A DNA stretch of 64,000 bases from Sclerotinia nivalis (Eukaryota > Ascomycota > Leotiomycetes > Helotiales > Sclerotiniaceae). Below are positions 11,432 to 23,931 of the stretch, in pieces; the first letter of the stretch is position 1; every line of letters starts with the position of its first letter. Position numbers and translations under genes: made by a program. The stretch spans positions 4,588,001 through 4,652,000 of the forward strand of contig JAPEIS010000001.1 in assembly GCA_029531795.1 (NCBI GenBank). The letters run 5' to 3'. Under the pieces are notes generated by a model that saw nothing but the letters and a program-made list of their open reading frames with translations, was not told the DNA's origin and searched no databases.

Positions 11432-13505
11432 ATGAAATCGAGTTTCACTGGATCAGTGGATCCAAAATCATCGATCATGAAGTCTGAAGAATTCTCCCAT
11501 CCTGCGACTGATGTTGACACCGAGATGGGCTCAACTGAGGACATACCTGCTGGGGCGGAGCTCAAACGGGATATGAAGGGACGCCATATCAATATGATAG
11601 CGATTGCTGGTATGATTGTAAGGGATCCCAAGCAGAAATTACAGAAATGAAAAGCTGAAAGTGTAAACAAGGGAACCGGTCTCTTTTTGAGCTCGGGGAC
11701 CACAATCGCGCGAGCTGGTCCTGCTGGTGCATGGCTTGCATACATCTTCATGGGATTCGTGACTGCAGGAGTTAGCGTAAGTTCCAAAGGTCTGCAAAGT
11801 CATGGGAAATCAGTGGACTAATCTCACAACCGTAGTACACAACCGGCGAGATTACTGCCTTCATGCCAGTCACTGGTGGATTCGTGCGTCACGCTACAGC
11901 CTTTGTGGAGCCTGCTCTAGGAGCAGCAACAGGGTGGAACTTCTGTATGTTTAGATAATATCATTTGTGAATCATTTGTCTTACAAAAACTAGGGTATAC
12001 AATGGCTATCTCAATACCAGCTGAGCTGAGTGCAGCCGCGACACTTATCCAATTTTGGGATTCGAGCACAAATCCAGCGGTCTGGATAACTGTGTTTCTG
12101 GTAGTCATAGTATGCCTCAATTTCTGCGGTGTGCGGATGTATGGTGAAGTAAGTCTTGAACTACCGCTGTCTATCATACTACTAATCATGCGATCTTAGT
12201 CCGAGGTAATTTTCGCTTCCATGAAGATTGCTCTCATCATCGGTCTCATTGTTGCAGGACTGGTTGTAGATCTTGGCGGTGGACCACAAGGGCAACGACT
12301 TGGGTTTACTTATTGGAAATCTCCAGGCGCTTTCAACGAATACCTAGTTAGTGGTAACACTGGACGATTCCTCGCTTTCTGGTCCTCTCTGATTAGCGCT
12401 GCCTTCAGTTATGGTAATGTTCAAGTGGTAGCACTCTCAGGTACAGAAACTGCGAATCCCCGAAAGATAATTCCAGATGCCACGAAGAAGACATTCTTCC
12501 GTGTCTTTTTCTTCTATGTGTTGAGTATCTTGATAGTGGGGATGATAGTGTAAGTCATAATATTTTATGTTGCTCCATTTTACTAAAATTCCTAGTCCGT
12601 ATGACAGTGAAGCTCTATCTGTCTCCACTGGAACAGCTGCCTCGTCCCCTTTTGTTATCGCTTTCAAAGCGGCGGGGATTAAGGTCCTTCCTTCCGTCAT
12701 CAACGCTGTTGTCTGCACATCTGCTATCAGTAGTGGATCCGCTTGTATATTCCTGGCATCTCGTACACTTTATGGTTTGAGTGCCGATGGCCATGCTCCA
12801 AAGATTTTCATGAAGTGTAATCGATTTGGAACCCCGTGGTATGCTGTGGGTTTGAGTGTTCTCCCATCACCTCTTGTGTACATGGTTGTTAGTAACCAGG
12901 CATCGATTGTCTTTGGGTGGTTTGTAAACATTACCACAGTAGCTGGGTTAATTGGATGGGTTGTCATCGAAGTTACCTATCTCAGATTCTTCTATGCCCT
13001 GAAGAAACAGGGTATTTCTCGTAATGGTATGAGACTTCCGACGGCCCTAACTTTCCAATTACTAATGACATCGTAGACTTGCCCTACAAAGGCCCTTTTC
13101 AGCCTTACGTAGCATGGATCTCAGGATTTATGGTATTTCTAATTGTCTTCTTCTCCGGTACGATTAATTACCTAAATAAAGATTGTCTTTGTGCTAACGG
13201 ACCACTTAGGATTTGCTGTGTTCTTTCCTGGAAACTTCACAGCTTCTGGATTCTTGACATATTATATCAACATTGCAATTTTCATTGGTAAGCTTGATCT
13301 AGGTCTCGCAAAGAAACGGATGTTAACCAATTGGCTCGCAGTACTATACGCTTTCTTCAAGTTAGTCCTTAAATCTAAAGTCATTCCATTGGAGAGCATA
13401 GACTTCGAACCCGAGCTAGACTCCATACATCGATGGAAGGAAACATCGGAGCTCATGAAAGAAGAGAAGAATCTGGTAAAAACGGTGTGGGATAAGATCT
13501 TCTGA
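11432..13505 (+). CDS. Amino-acid permease (APC/YAT type)
   Basis: Eight exons (11432-11617, 11672-11776, 11836-11944, 11994-12148, 12200-12549, 12596-13026, 13077-13157, 13210-13505) give about 570 residues with all phases closing. The protein has a hydrophilic N-terminus followed by MIAIAGMIGTGLFLSSG, the characteristic first helix of yeast-type amino-acid transporters. Then come YTTGEITAFMPVTGGF, the GTETANPRK loop motif and about twelve hydrophobic segments. It is a plasma-membrane proton symporter of amino acids or a related amine; specificity cannot be read. Its position opposite the AKR fusion and near a zinc-cluster factor suggests import of the substrate for that small group. Seven short introns of 46-59 bp are typical of this lineage. 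Confidence 0.9.
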
Positions 13506-14133
13506 ATCTAATATTTCTTGTGTGGGCTGCTGAACAGTGCCCGGGAAATGTCTTACCATGTTCAGATAATGAGAAATATTTGAAATAGTTTTCTACTCTC
13601 GGTCCCCGACCATTGATTTCACGACTTATTTGATCGGACTATAGAGACTTTCTTATTCTTTTGCTAATGCTGGAGCTTTCAATTGTTCAAACTGATTCTA
13701 CTGGAGAGCATATCCGGCGGCCGCCGGCAAAATCAATTCATTGCCGATCGTAGGTAATATCCTCGCGTACAAGATTCATTTCCGTTCTCTTCCGACTCAA
13801 GATGCCGAATTGATCATCACCATGCAGATTTCTCCCCGCACCTCGTATGCACCACCTCATTCCTTATGAAACAAATTTTAAAGGATGAAAGCAAAAAAAG
13901 TACTTGCACCAATGCAACAACTACGTGCAGTGGCAGTGGACTTCAGCCTAAAATCGTTGTTCTCCTCACTCTCCGCTGTCGATCAAAAGAATCTTCAAAT
14001 CATGCCATGCTAATTTGAGTGGATTGTGAATATATATACCTTTCTTGTCTCGATGGTCATCGTGAAATTGTTATGTCTTCAAACCTTCGTTAGCTTGATT
14101 CCTTTTACTTCAGACAATATCATCACTTTCACA
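13506..14133. promoter_or_regulatory. Upstream region of xylosidase gene
   Basis: 628 bp containing the permease 3' end and the promoter of the GH3 gene. A TATATATA box lies near 14029, about 100 bp before the start codon. A GGCTGA hexamer (minus strand, 13943-13948) fits the GGCTRR site of XlnR-type xylanase regulators, but one match is weak evidence. A 14-bp perfect GC palindrome lies near 13715. Confidence 0.4.
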
Positions 14134-16685
14134 ATGAAGAGTTTAAATATACTTGGTACCATCGGTATCACTGGCGTTATTGCACAAAAGTTTCCCGATT
14201 GTGTGAATAGTCCTGTTAGTATCGCCGTTCAATCGAACTACAGCCTTGAGTGTGCTTTTACTTACTAATGATTATCAGCTGGCCAACAATACAGTTTGTG
14301 ATACGACTGCTGATCCTTATACAAGAGCCACAGCTGTAAGTTGGTCTTTTCAACTTGTTACTCAGCTTTTTATTAATATCTTGTAGCTAGTATCATTATT
14401 TACTCTGGCCGAGAAAATCAAAAATACAGGAAATACAAGCCCTGGTGTTCCAAGGATAGGTCTTCCAGCATACCAATGGTAAGCCTTAACCAGTGAATCC
14501 CAAATTATGTTGCTGAAAGAAAGTTATCAGGTGGAATGAAGCTCTCCATGGCATAGCTTATGGAACTCATTTTGCAGCTTCCGGCTCCAATTACTCTTAC
14601 TCAACATCCTTCCCTCAACCGATTCTAATGGGCGCTGCATTTGACGACACATTAATCAACAATGTAGCTTCTCAAATTTCGACAGAAGCACGAGCTTTTA
14701 GCAATGCCAATAGGTATGGTCTCAATTTCTGGACACCCAACATCAATCCCTACAAAGACCCCCGCTGGGGTCGCGGGCAAGAAACTCCTGGTGAAGACCC
14801 ATTTCACGTCTCTAGTTACGTCAATGCTTTAGTGACTGGACTTCAAGGTGGACTGGATGACCTACCTTATAAGAAAGGAGTAGCAACCTGCAAACATTAC
14901 GCAGGATATGATCTCGAGAGTGGTGGTGGCGTCCCGCGATACGCTTTTGATGCTATTATTAATTCTCAAGATTTGAGAGACTATTATCTTCCATCTTTTC
15001 AGCAGTGCGCTAGAGATTCAAATGTTCAGAGCATTATGTGTAGTTATAATGCAGTTAATGGAGTTCCGACTTGTGCGGATGATTGGTTGTTGCAAACTCT
15101 CTTGAGAGAACACTGGGGCTGGGTAGAAGAGGACCAATGGGTAACTAGTAAGCAACACTCTCATTTATCATCCAACTTTACAGGTTTTAATAGATTTAGG
15201 CGACTGCGATGCCATTCAAAACATCTGGGACTCTCACAACTATACTTCAACCCCAGAGCAAGCAGCTGCAGACGCCTTAAACGCGGGGACAGATCTCGAC
15301 TGTGGTAGTTTCTGGCCAACCTATTTAGGATCAGCATACAATCAAAGTCTCTATAACATATCTACTCTCGACCGATCACTTATCCGACGATACGCATCAT
15401 TAGTCCGGCTCGGATATTTTGATCCGCCATCTATCCAACCTTATCGCCAACTTGGGTGGTCTGATGTTTCTACGCCTGCTGCTGAACAACTTGCGCTACA
15501 GGCGGCAGAGGATGGTATTGTTCTACTCAAGAATGATGGAATACTTCCATTATCCTCGAATATCACAAGTGTGGCATTGATTGGACCATGGGCCAATGCT
15601 ACAACACAGATGCAGGGCAATTATTATGGTCAAGCTCCATATTTGCACTCTCCATTGATCGCAGCACAAAATGCAGGTTTCAATGTTACATATGTACAAG
15701 GTGCAGACATAAATTCTGCAAACACGACGGAATTTACGGCAGCTGTAGCTGCGGCACAGAAAGCTGATGTCGTGATATATATTGGCGGAATTGATAACTC
15801 TATTGAAGCTGAAGGAAAGGTACATGGACCAAAAAGTATAGACGAGATGACTTTAACTAACTTTGTTAATGACAGGACCGAAAGACCATCTCATGGCCCT
15901 CCACTCAGCTTTCTCTCATTAATCAACTCTCTAATCTCTCTACTCCCTTCATTATCTCCCAAATGGGTACGATGATAGATTCCTCCTCCCTCCTAACAAA
16001 CCCAGGCGTCAACGCCCTGATCTGGGCCGGCTACCCAGGACAAGACGGCGGAACCGCTATTTTCAACATCCTAACCGGGAAAACTGCACCAGCAGGTCGT
16101 CTACCCATCACTCAATATCCCAGCGATTACGTCAACAAAGTTTCGATGAACGATATGAACTTACATCCTGGCGCAAACAATCCCGGGCGAACTTATAAAT
16201 GGTACAACGGAACCTTTGTCCTCGATTTTGGATTCGGCTTACATTACACCACATTCAATGCTACAATTACACCTCCCTCATCCAACACATTCGAAATTTC
16301 CAATCTAGTTTCTAACACATCAACATACAAAGATCTAACACCCTTCCTCACACTCCCAATAACCATCTCAAACACTGGCACCACAACATCAGATTACGTA
16401 GTTCTCCTCTTCCTAACCGGTTCCTTCGGTCCAACTCCATATCCTAAGAAATCTCTAGTAGCATACAGGAGACTTCATGATATTAAGGGGGGAACGAGCG
16501 CAAACGCAAAATTGAAGATGAATCTTGCGAGTTTGGCGAGAGGAAATGAGAATGGGGATTTGGTTTTGTTTCCGGGGGATTATAAGGTGTTTGTTGATGG
16601 TGATGGGAAGGATGAATGGAGTTTTACTTTGAAGGGGGAGGAAGTGGTTTTGGATCGGTGGCCCGAGAGCAAGGGTGGGGAGTGA
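14134..16685 (+). CDS. Secreted GH3 beta-xylosidase
   Basis: Six exons (14134-14214, 14279-14335, 14387-14478, 14531-15147, 15200-15819, 15876-16685) give about 758 residues. A signal peptide is visible in the first 18 residues (MKSLNILGTIGITGVIAQ). The GH3 N-domain carries GLPAYQWWNEALHG, NINPYKDPRWGRGQETPGED, CKHYAGYDLE and the nucleophile region VTSDCDAI with the Asp near residue 284. The C-domain has EDGIVLLKNDGILPL, and a fibronectin-III-like end follows. The WWNEALHG and SDCDA pattern matches fungal beta-xylosidases rather than beta-glucosidases, so it likely removes xylose from xylo-oligosaccharides outside the cell. Many N-glycosylation sequons are present. Induction by a XlnR-type factor is plausible but only inferred. 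Confidence 0.92.
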
Positions 16686-17440
16686 TTGGAGCTTTGGTTC
16701 TATAGTCTTTGGGGGTGACAGATAAGGGAGAAATATTCTGCTCATTAGTGTCGGGAGTCCTTTTATAGGAATCAAGGGGAGCAGTCTTGCGACTTTAGTA
16801 ATGAGAGATGAAAAAGCTTGAGATTTATCTGGTTTTTAACGTGGTAGGACTCAACATCGTCCTCACTGGTACACCCCGACGTAAAGTGTGTTGTTATATT
16901 GATGAGATTAGTGATGTGAAAAATTCACTAGAGTAGGACGTCGAAAAATAAAAGAAAAAAAGTGAATAATGACACTTTTTTATCGCGTTAACTAAAACAA
17001 CTTAGGAACATTTATGCAATCTGGAATATTTCCGTACAGCTCATTCCCACCGCCGAAATTTAAATCGTAGTAAACTATGCCTAGTGATTCAAAGACTCGA
17101 CAGCGCTCCAAATTAGTTATTAGTCCAACGCTGACCTAATGTATATTTAAGTGGATTCAAAGTTGCACTGATTAATACTTTGCAGACGTGAGTAGGTCTG
17201 CGAGTCTACATAACCATGATGTACCTTAAGTACCCATTCATCTATGCGTCCCCTTTTACACGTATGAAGCAACCAGGAGGGAGCGGCTTAAATGAATTCA
17301 ATTTCTGAGAACCTGTATCTCATTTACATTCTACTTCCTACGGAACTATCACCAGTACAAATCAAAACGAAATCCCCCCGCCCTCGCACTTCTATCCCCC
17401 ATCAAATCACTCAACTCCCAAACTCCGCATATCCGCATAT
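16686..17440. other. Convergent 3' spacer
   Basis: 755 bp between the convergent xylosidase and alpha-1,3-glucanase genes. No coding region or repeat recognised. Confidence 0.5.
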
Positions 17441-20122
17441 CTAACCCAAAGCACAAGCAGTACCAGGACAATACCCATGACTACAAGCAAAAGCACAAAG
17501 CCCTAAATAACTATCATCCTCACTGGGCAACGGTTTTCCCGAGGGGCTGCTAGCCGGCGGTTCCGGAATTGGCGTATTCGCATAACTGGTACATGTACAG
17601 GGACCAGGAGGACAATAACTATATTTGCAGGAGAAATTGCAGAGGCCGATATAATTTCCTGGTCCGGTGCCAGCGACGCAATATGTAGTTCCAGAGGGAG
17701 AGGATGAGGTTGTGAATGTAGTGGTTGTGGTTGTGCTGGTTGTGATGATGGTGGTGGTGGGTTTACTTGTTGTGGAAGGAGGTGTGGAAGTTGAAGATGA
17801 AGTTGAAGATGAAGTTGAAGATGAAGTTGAAGATGAAGTTGAAGATGAAGTTGAAGATGAAGTTGAAGATGATGATGAGATGGGAGAGCCGTTGGGGTTG
17901 TATGTGCAGGCGGTTGGGGGACAGTATCCGTGGTTGCATGTGAAATTGCATAGACCGGAGTAGGTTGTGGGATCTTCGCCTGCGAGGGGATAGCCGGGTG
18001 TGTTGGTCACTGGTGGAGCGGCGTTTCCGGTTGCCGCATAGCTGGAGCATGTGCATGGAGCGGGACAGTAACCGGAATTGCAGGAGAATGAACATAGGCC
18101 GACGTAATTTCCAGGTCCGGTTCCTGTTACACATGTACCGGATGGTACAGATGATGTTGTAGAAGTTGTCCTGGTATTACCATGTTAGATTTTGGGGGAC
18201 GATAGAAGGGGACGACTTACTTAGTTGTGGTAGTTGTGGTGGGCTTAGTAGTCGTAGGTGGCGTGGTGACTGGTGGTGTAGTAGTTGGAGGTTTGGTAGT
18301 AGTTGGCGGAACCACGGTTCCTCCTCCTGGAGGGGTTGTGGTGGGCTTGATTGGAGCAGTTGGCAATGATGGAGTTGCGCTACACGTGCTAACATGAAGT
18401 CCAGCAGTAAGGGAAGCCAAACCATCACGAAGAAGTGGATCAGGACGTCCATCTGGTACAGTCCCAACATATGCGTTAAAGTTGTAAATGCCGCAGATGC
18501 AAACATCTGTGACATCATGAAGACTAACAGCTTCAAGTAAAATTTGAGTGCCACGTTGAAGGAAAAATTGCTGCTTGCCAACTCGCATGTCAACTTGGTA
18601 TGCTGAAGCTCCAGCTGGTGCATTGAATTGTTGAACGTTGTCGCCGGACATCACTGTGACAATCCCTGGAGCTTTAAGCATAGCGACAACAAATACAGAG
18701 TCCTGCATATCTTCCCAGCCATTTGGTCGACCTTGAAAGTAATTCCCGCTGCTGTTACTAGCTGGTACCATGGTAGTATCTGTAGCATCACAGTCAAGAG
18801 TGCGGAGATTTGGTCGATACCAATATATGAGCTGATCTGAATCGATGTAGCTGTTTGGAGATGAAGCACCAGCATGATAAGCAGCGATGAATGGTTTTGC
18901 CATATCTAACCAACCATCGTGAGGCCTTTTTATGTCAGTTCCTACTCTTCCATATTTGGTATAGAGCACTTACATATCGTTGACCCATTTTGAGTTCCCA
19001 TCATCAAAATGTAAAGAATCCAGAGGGCCAATGTAATGAGATTCACCATAGTCATTCCAAGTAACAATCTCAATATATTGGGGTCCAAGGGTCAATATTT
19101 CGTTCCAACGATCAAACCATAAAAGATCAGATGGAAAGATCCAGTTTTTGCTGTATGGAACTTCCTTCGAGGTTGTCAGCTCAATTCTTCATGATAATAG
19201 ACGGATACAACTTACAGGCCCAAAATGAGTGCTGAACCAAGGAGAAACCGCTAAAAAATTTACGTTAGTCTCCGTGTTTCACTGACACTTCGAATCCATA
19301 CGTGCGATATATGGCTTGCCAGCTAGTGCCTTAATGTACGCGGCATCACCTTCTTCGACAGTGACATTGTGGCCTGGTGTAGGTGCTTTGTTGTTTCCAT
19401 CGTTGGGCCATCCCTACAAAGACTTTCAGTTTTGATCTGGGTGAGGAAAGAGAACTACTAACCAACCAGTTCAAAGCACCATCGATTGTACTGAAGTTTG
19501 TTCCCATCTCCGGGTGAAAGTTAGGCGCAAAGAAGATCGGAATACCTGCGCCAGCTCTTAGAGCAGCGATGTCAAGTTGATCACCAGCGAATGAAGATGC
19601 AAATGCTTTGCCATCAACAAATAGTTGAGCTGGTAAAGCTGCATATTTTGCAATCATTTGTCCAATCTGCGTTGCTTGACTGGATGGGTTCCACCAATTG
19701 AAGTCAAATGATATAAAAACCTTCATCCCATTATTGGCTGCGGATTGATATGCAAAGCCAAGTTGTGTATCCGTGTATGGGTCAACTCCAATGTTCAAAG
19801 CAAAGGCATCAATACCGAGAGATTTGGCACGCTGCATATCGGCATCGTAATCTTGAGGACCAACCCGTTCACCTACAATACCAATCTTGATAAAATTTTA
19901 GTAGATGGATGAGGTGAGAGACGACGTTGGACAAGCTAAAAAAAAAAGGGGTGCATTGAAATTTCAAGCTTTACTTGCCATGAAGTGACAGAAGACAAGT
20001 CTATCATAAGACTGCCTTTTCTCGACAGAAACTACATCATAAGATGTTGGAGCTGCAATGGCAAACGTTGCAGAGAATATTAGCAGAATAGCCTTCCAGA
20101 AGGCTTTAGTAGAGAACATCAT
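17441..20122 (-). CDS. GH71 alpha-1,3-glucanase with CBM24-like modules
   Basis: Seven exons (20122-19979, 19885-19463, 19413-19302, 19250-19216, 19164-18974, 18925-18221, 18170-17441) give about 779 residues. A hydrophobic signal segment is followed by a KR site near residue 32. The catalytic domain shows VFCHFMIGIVGE, DMQRAKSLGIDAFALNIG, FISFDFNWW and VTWNDYGESHYIGP, matching mutanases that cut alpha-1,3-glucan in fungal walls. A Thr/Pro linker leads to two cysteine-rich modules (GTGPGNYxGLCxFSCxxxYCP), like the CBM24 alpha-1,3-glucan binder, separated by a Ser/Thr linker. The first intron needs a GC-AG splice (donor GCAAGT). It likely acts in wall remodelling or autolysis, or attacks other fungi. 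Confidence 0.92.
17787..17870. repeat. 12-bp tandem repeat (7 copies) in coding sequence
   Basis: Seven perfect head-to-tail copies of GAAGTTGAAGAT on the plus strand. Read on the minus strand they encode the SSST-type linker between the two CBM24-like modules of the alpha-1,3-glucanase. The perfect identity suggests recent slippage and probable length polymorphism. Confidence 0.95.
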
Positions 20123-22282
20123 ATTCCCTAGTATCGCGAACTATCGTAAGTGAAGGTGTGGAAAGAGTAAATTATTTGATGAAGTCTAATTATTAGAAAA
20201 GTGTGGTTTCTGTAGAGATGGGAGTAAAATAGAAATATGGAAGGACAGAAGCAGTTGCTTTTATGATTCAGAGGTCCTTCCCCGATAGTATCAGTAATCT
20301 ACAGGAATCGATATTCCTACTTTCCTAGGTGATTGTGAAAATTGACCACGAGAACAGACCGAGTTATTCACTTTCATCTCAAGACATTGCACAGAAGGTA
20401 ATGATCTTTGCACGCTTTGCTGCTATTGAGTGTGATGATATTTTATTGACTTTTGAGAAACATACGTAGCGGCGTGAATACATAATCGAATAACTAATAG
20501 CACACGACCTACTATGCTAATATACTAATTAGCAAGTGATGAAAGATCACAGGTACTATGATCTATACTACCTACTAGCTACCAGATGATATGTCGAAGA
20601 AAAATACAATCTCCGAACAAAGCAACGTATCAATTGAGAAGTTCCATCATACGTTTTAATTTGTGTTTGTCATTTCCTCGCTAAGCTGAACCAACGCCAG
20701 AGACCTCAAATATGACAAGATTCAATATTAGGAAGGAAGTATAGGAGCAATTTCCCAAGTTGGCATTGTTTTTGAAATCGTAATACCGTATAGTTTTGGT
20801 AAATTGGGTTACGCTAAGCTTTAGTTAGATTGCTTTTTAATGGTGCAAATGCAATTGAAAATACAAATATTCTTCAGAAATATCAGGTATTGCTGGATAA
20901 TTCTCTACGGAGTTTTCCGTAACCCTAATCTATATGAGCTTTATTTTTTCAATCCCTGTTTAACGTAAGCCAATTTACCAAAACTTTACGGTATGATTAG
21001 ATGAAATTGGGCAAACCCACTAACTTTCAAGCAGAGTAGATATTCCACTTAATCATGAGAAATAGAAAGATGTAAACTAGAAGCAAACAGGTGTATCATG
21101 CGTGTCTCCACCACTAAATATACATCCCGAAGAGTACCGGTACTTAATGTTGCTTTAAAGTTCAACTGTGAGCTAAGCGGTCGGAGAGATTCCACCATGT
21201 GGTCCTAGCCTCATGAAAACAAAAACTTTTATTGGCCACGTAGTCAAATTTGACGATTTCGATGCTCAAAGGAATATCAACAACATTAACGTTACACCCA
21301 GCAAATGCATCATGCATTCCGAAATCTGAAACTATGCAGCCCTTGTGTATGGTCGTAGACTACCACCCTGTCAAGATTCGCACTCAGGAACTTTCCAAGA
21401 TTGCGGGGCATGAAACAAGCATTTATCCGCAGAAATCATTCACAAAATGATGTGGCATCCATTGTAGTTTGTATTTCTCGAGAGAATAAGTTGGCGAGGT
21501 CATCAGATTTGGATGAAATTGCAGAGATAATGTTTCGACGAGAGAATGATGTGTTTGATGATCACAAGGTTAATTTTGACGGGCCGATTCGCGATTGTGT
21601 TGAGCTTCGGCAACATTTGAAAGAAGGAGATCCGACAGACTCTAGAATCAGAAATCTTTTTAATCACGGTGTCAAGAGATTGTCAGGTTCCTGACGACAT
21701 ATCGACATATTGACGGGATGCCGCTGATGAATAAAAGGTCGCCGTGAAAGAAGGAAGGAAGAGTTGTGGGTTGGAAAAAAATGATGTCGGGACCGGAGAA
21801 TCAAAGTTCCGAAACAGCCATTTGAAGTTCGTTCTACCACTAGCCACGTTTTTAAAAACGTGATTACCTGTGCCACATCATCGCTTCTCCACATCCGCGA
21901 GCCGCTCCCGCATAACACGACCTGATATTTTCACGTCAAAAATAAGCCAAATGCAAAATACGAGTGTAGATCATTATACGAACATGGGCATTAACCTCTT
22001 GAGGCTCCGTCTTTTAAATCCATATGACGTCGGTTCAAGCCATTTTACGAACTAGTATTTCGAGCCTTGCTTATTATCGATCTGCCACGGGAGGGAGGGA
22101 GAAGCTACGGTTAAGATTTCCGGCTTGGCGATTCCCAAAAGATGTTTGAATAACGTCATTTTCAAGGAAAGTAAGCATGCATCATTCGTTTAAGCTTATG
22201 TACAGGGTTGAAGATGATTGTCGGGATATAAAGAACCTACGATTTCCAAAATCACGATGTAGTTTCATCAACAATATTCAAC
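20123..22282. other. Intergenic region with one MITE-like element
   Basis: About 2.1 kb between the divergent alpha-1,3-glucanase and the secreted-protein gene. Apart from the inverted-repeat element at 20784-20993 I see no supported gene. A short open frame at 21401-21694 has no family features. Confidence 0.45.
20784..20993. mobile_element. MITE-like element with 30-bp terminal inverted repeats
   Basis: A 210-bp element whose ends are inverted repeats, 20784-20813 and 20964-20993, matching at 28 of 30 positions. It begins TACCGTA and ends TACGGTA, so a TA target duplication, as made by Tc1/mariner transposases, is built into the ends. There is no internal coding capacity, so it would depend on a transposase elsewhere in the genome. 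Confidence 0.8.
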
Positions 22283-23207
22283 ATGTATTCATACCTGCTG
22301 TTCATAACTGCGTTTCTTGTGCCTTTTGCCTCTGCCCAATCTTATTCTACAGGAAGTATCGGAACTGGATCAGGGCCTTCGCAAAATGCCTCCTACTTTA
22401 AAGAATATAATCAATTCCCTAACGCCACCGGAAGCGGCTATTTACATGGCGCCAATACGTCTTTAACTCCCTTTACAGTTCAGCTTGCGATCTGGGATAC
22501 AAGAATCAATGTCACTGAAATTCCATGGACTGGCAACCAGGCTGTGACAAATACAGTGATCTCACTCAATGCACAAGATGATATTTTTCCCTCCAATTCC
22601 TCATGGGAAACATGCGTGGTTCTATTCACAGATGTGCCAAGAAATGTGACGGTCAAAGGTCAAGATGACACAGGAGATTGCACGACGATGTTTACCAAAG
22701 ATTGTATAACCGATTTCACTGTTGCGATCCAATCAGCGAGGGCATTAGCTACAAGGAATAATGCCACTGGTGCCTGTGGAGGTATCTCGTTTGACATACC
22801 AACTCAATGTGCAGGATCATTACTTGTTGGATCCGTTGCTCAAAGTATGTATTTCCCAGCCATCATCAAATTTTACAGAAGGCCACTAATCCAAGACAGA
22901 TGTCACATCAAGTCAAACTGATGGCTCAGCCTGGATGTACGAATCCAGCGATCCCCACGATTCCACCAATTTAACCTTTTACGAAGAGGCAGTCACCAGG
23001 ATATGGCCAATGATGTTAATTCAAAGTCCGAGCGTGGATTTTCGAGGAGGAAATGGGATTACTACTGCGAGAATGAATTGTTTGAGAGCGAAGAATATTA
23101 CCAGTGGGAGTCAGGAGGTTGATAATGTTCCTGGAGCGGGTAATAGAATGGTTCTTGGTGGTTGGACATTATTCGTCGTGATGGGCGCTATGAGTCTGTT
23201 GTTTTAA
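22283..23207 (+). CDS. Secreted GPI-anchor-type protein, unknown function
   Basis: Two exons (22283-22844, 22900-23207) give about 289 residues. The N-terminus (MYSYLLFITAFLVPFASAQ) is a clear signal peptide. The C-terminus ends in a hydrophobic stretch (GGWTLFVVMGAMSLLF) preceded by small residues around PGAGN, which fits a GPI attachment signal. The body has many NxS/T sequons and several cysteines (for example GDCTTMFTKDC and ACGGISF). I do not recognise a catalytic domain. It is probably a cell-wall or plasma-membrane surface glycoprotein. The 55-bp intron places the splice inside an Asn codon and both halves read well. Confidence 0.8.
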
Positions 23208-23931
23208 TGTATTAGAGAGAGAACGAGTCACCAGATTTCATTAGATGAGAGATGGAAAAGAGTAATCACTATCCAAGTCGTCTCCAGGGGAATAGAATTC
23301 TCCCAACTCTAGCCGTATTCATTTGGAAATAGTGCAGGCAATGCAGCTGCTACCCTCCAGCTTCCGACAACTCAACAAATTTCATGTGTCGGTGGAACAA
23401 TAGCAGTGTCTATCATTAGGATAAACTCTACCATTCGGCCAAGAAGTCGGATAATAGCAATAGCCGGATTCATCATTATCTTTAGTGCAAGTCTAGAGGC
23501 ATGAGTATCATCCATAACCTAGGGTTAGGGTATCTGGTTTATTCAAATTAGAGATAATAGGTTTCATAGACCAATCTCCTATCGCTTTGTTTACTTTCAT
23601 AATTTTTCATTTTTTTGAGGGGGAAATGGGTTCGTATTCACATATTGTGATTAAGTGGATTGAGCATTTAGTTCTAAAAAATGAATCGCCAATGATTGCT
23701 GGATGGACTCGTTTTTACTTTTATTGCGGAAGATTCACTGGTTTTAATTTCATCGAAAAGTTTAAACCCTTGACCACTGGAATCAAATTTGGAGAAGTAA
23801 AACTCACATCTCCATCGCTGAGCTACCGTCACATCATATTGACGTATTAGTCACAACAGCACTTGCTCAAATCCACACCTACACGCACCTACACGCACCT
23901 ACACCCCTCTCATCACTCATCCACAAATCAT
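23208..23931. other. Convergent 3' spacer
   Basis: 724 bp between the convergent surface-protein and epoxide-hydrolase genes. It includes a short run of CACGCACCTA-like repeats near 23876-23900. No supported gene. Confidence 0.5.

Noticed and set aside
21401..21694. 97-residue charged frame near the surface-protein gene
   Set aside because: No recognisable domain and no supporting splice or conservation signal; kept as intergenic.
23519..23531. Telomere-like AGGGTTAGGG sequence
   Set aside because: Only about two units, in the middle of a gene-rich stretch; no telomeric array or subtelomeric features.
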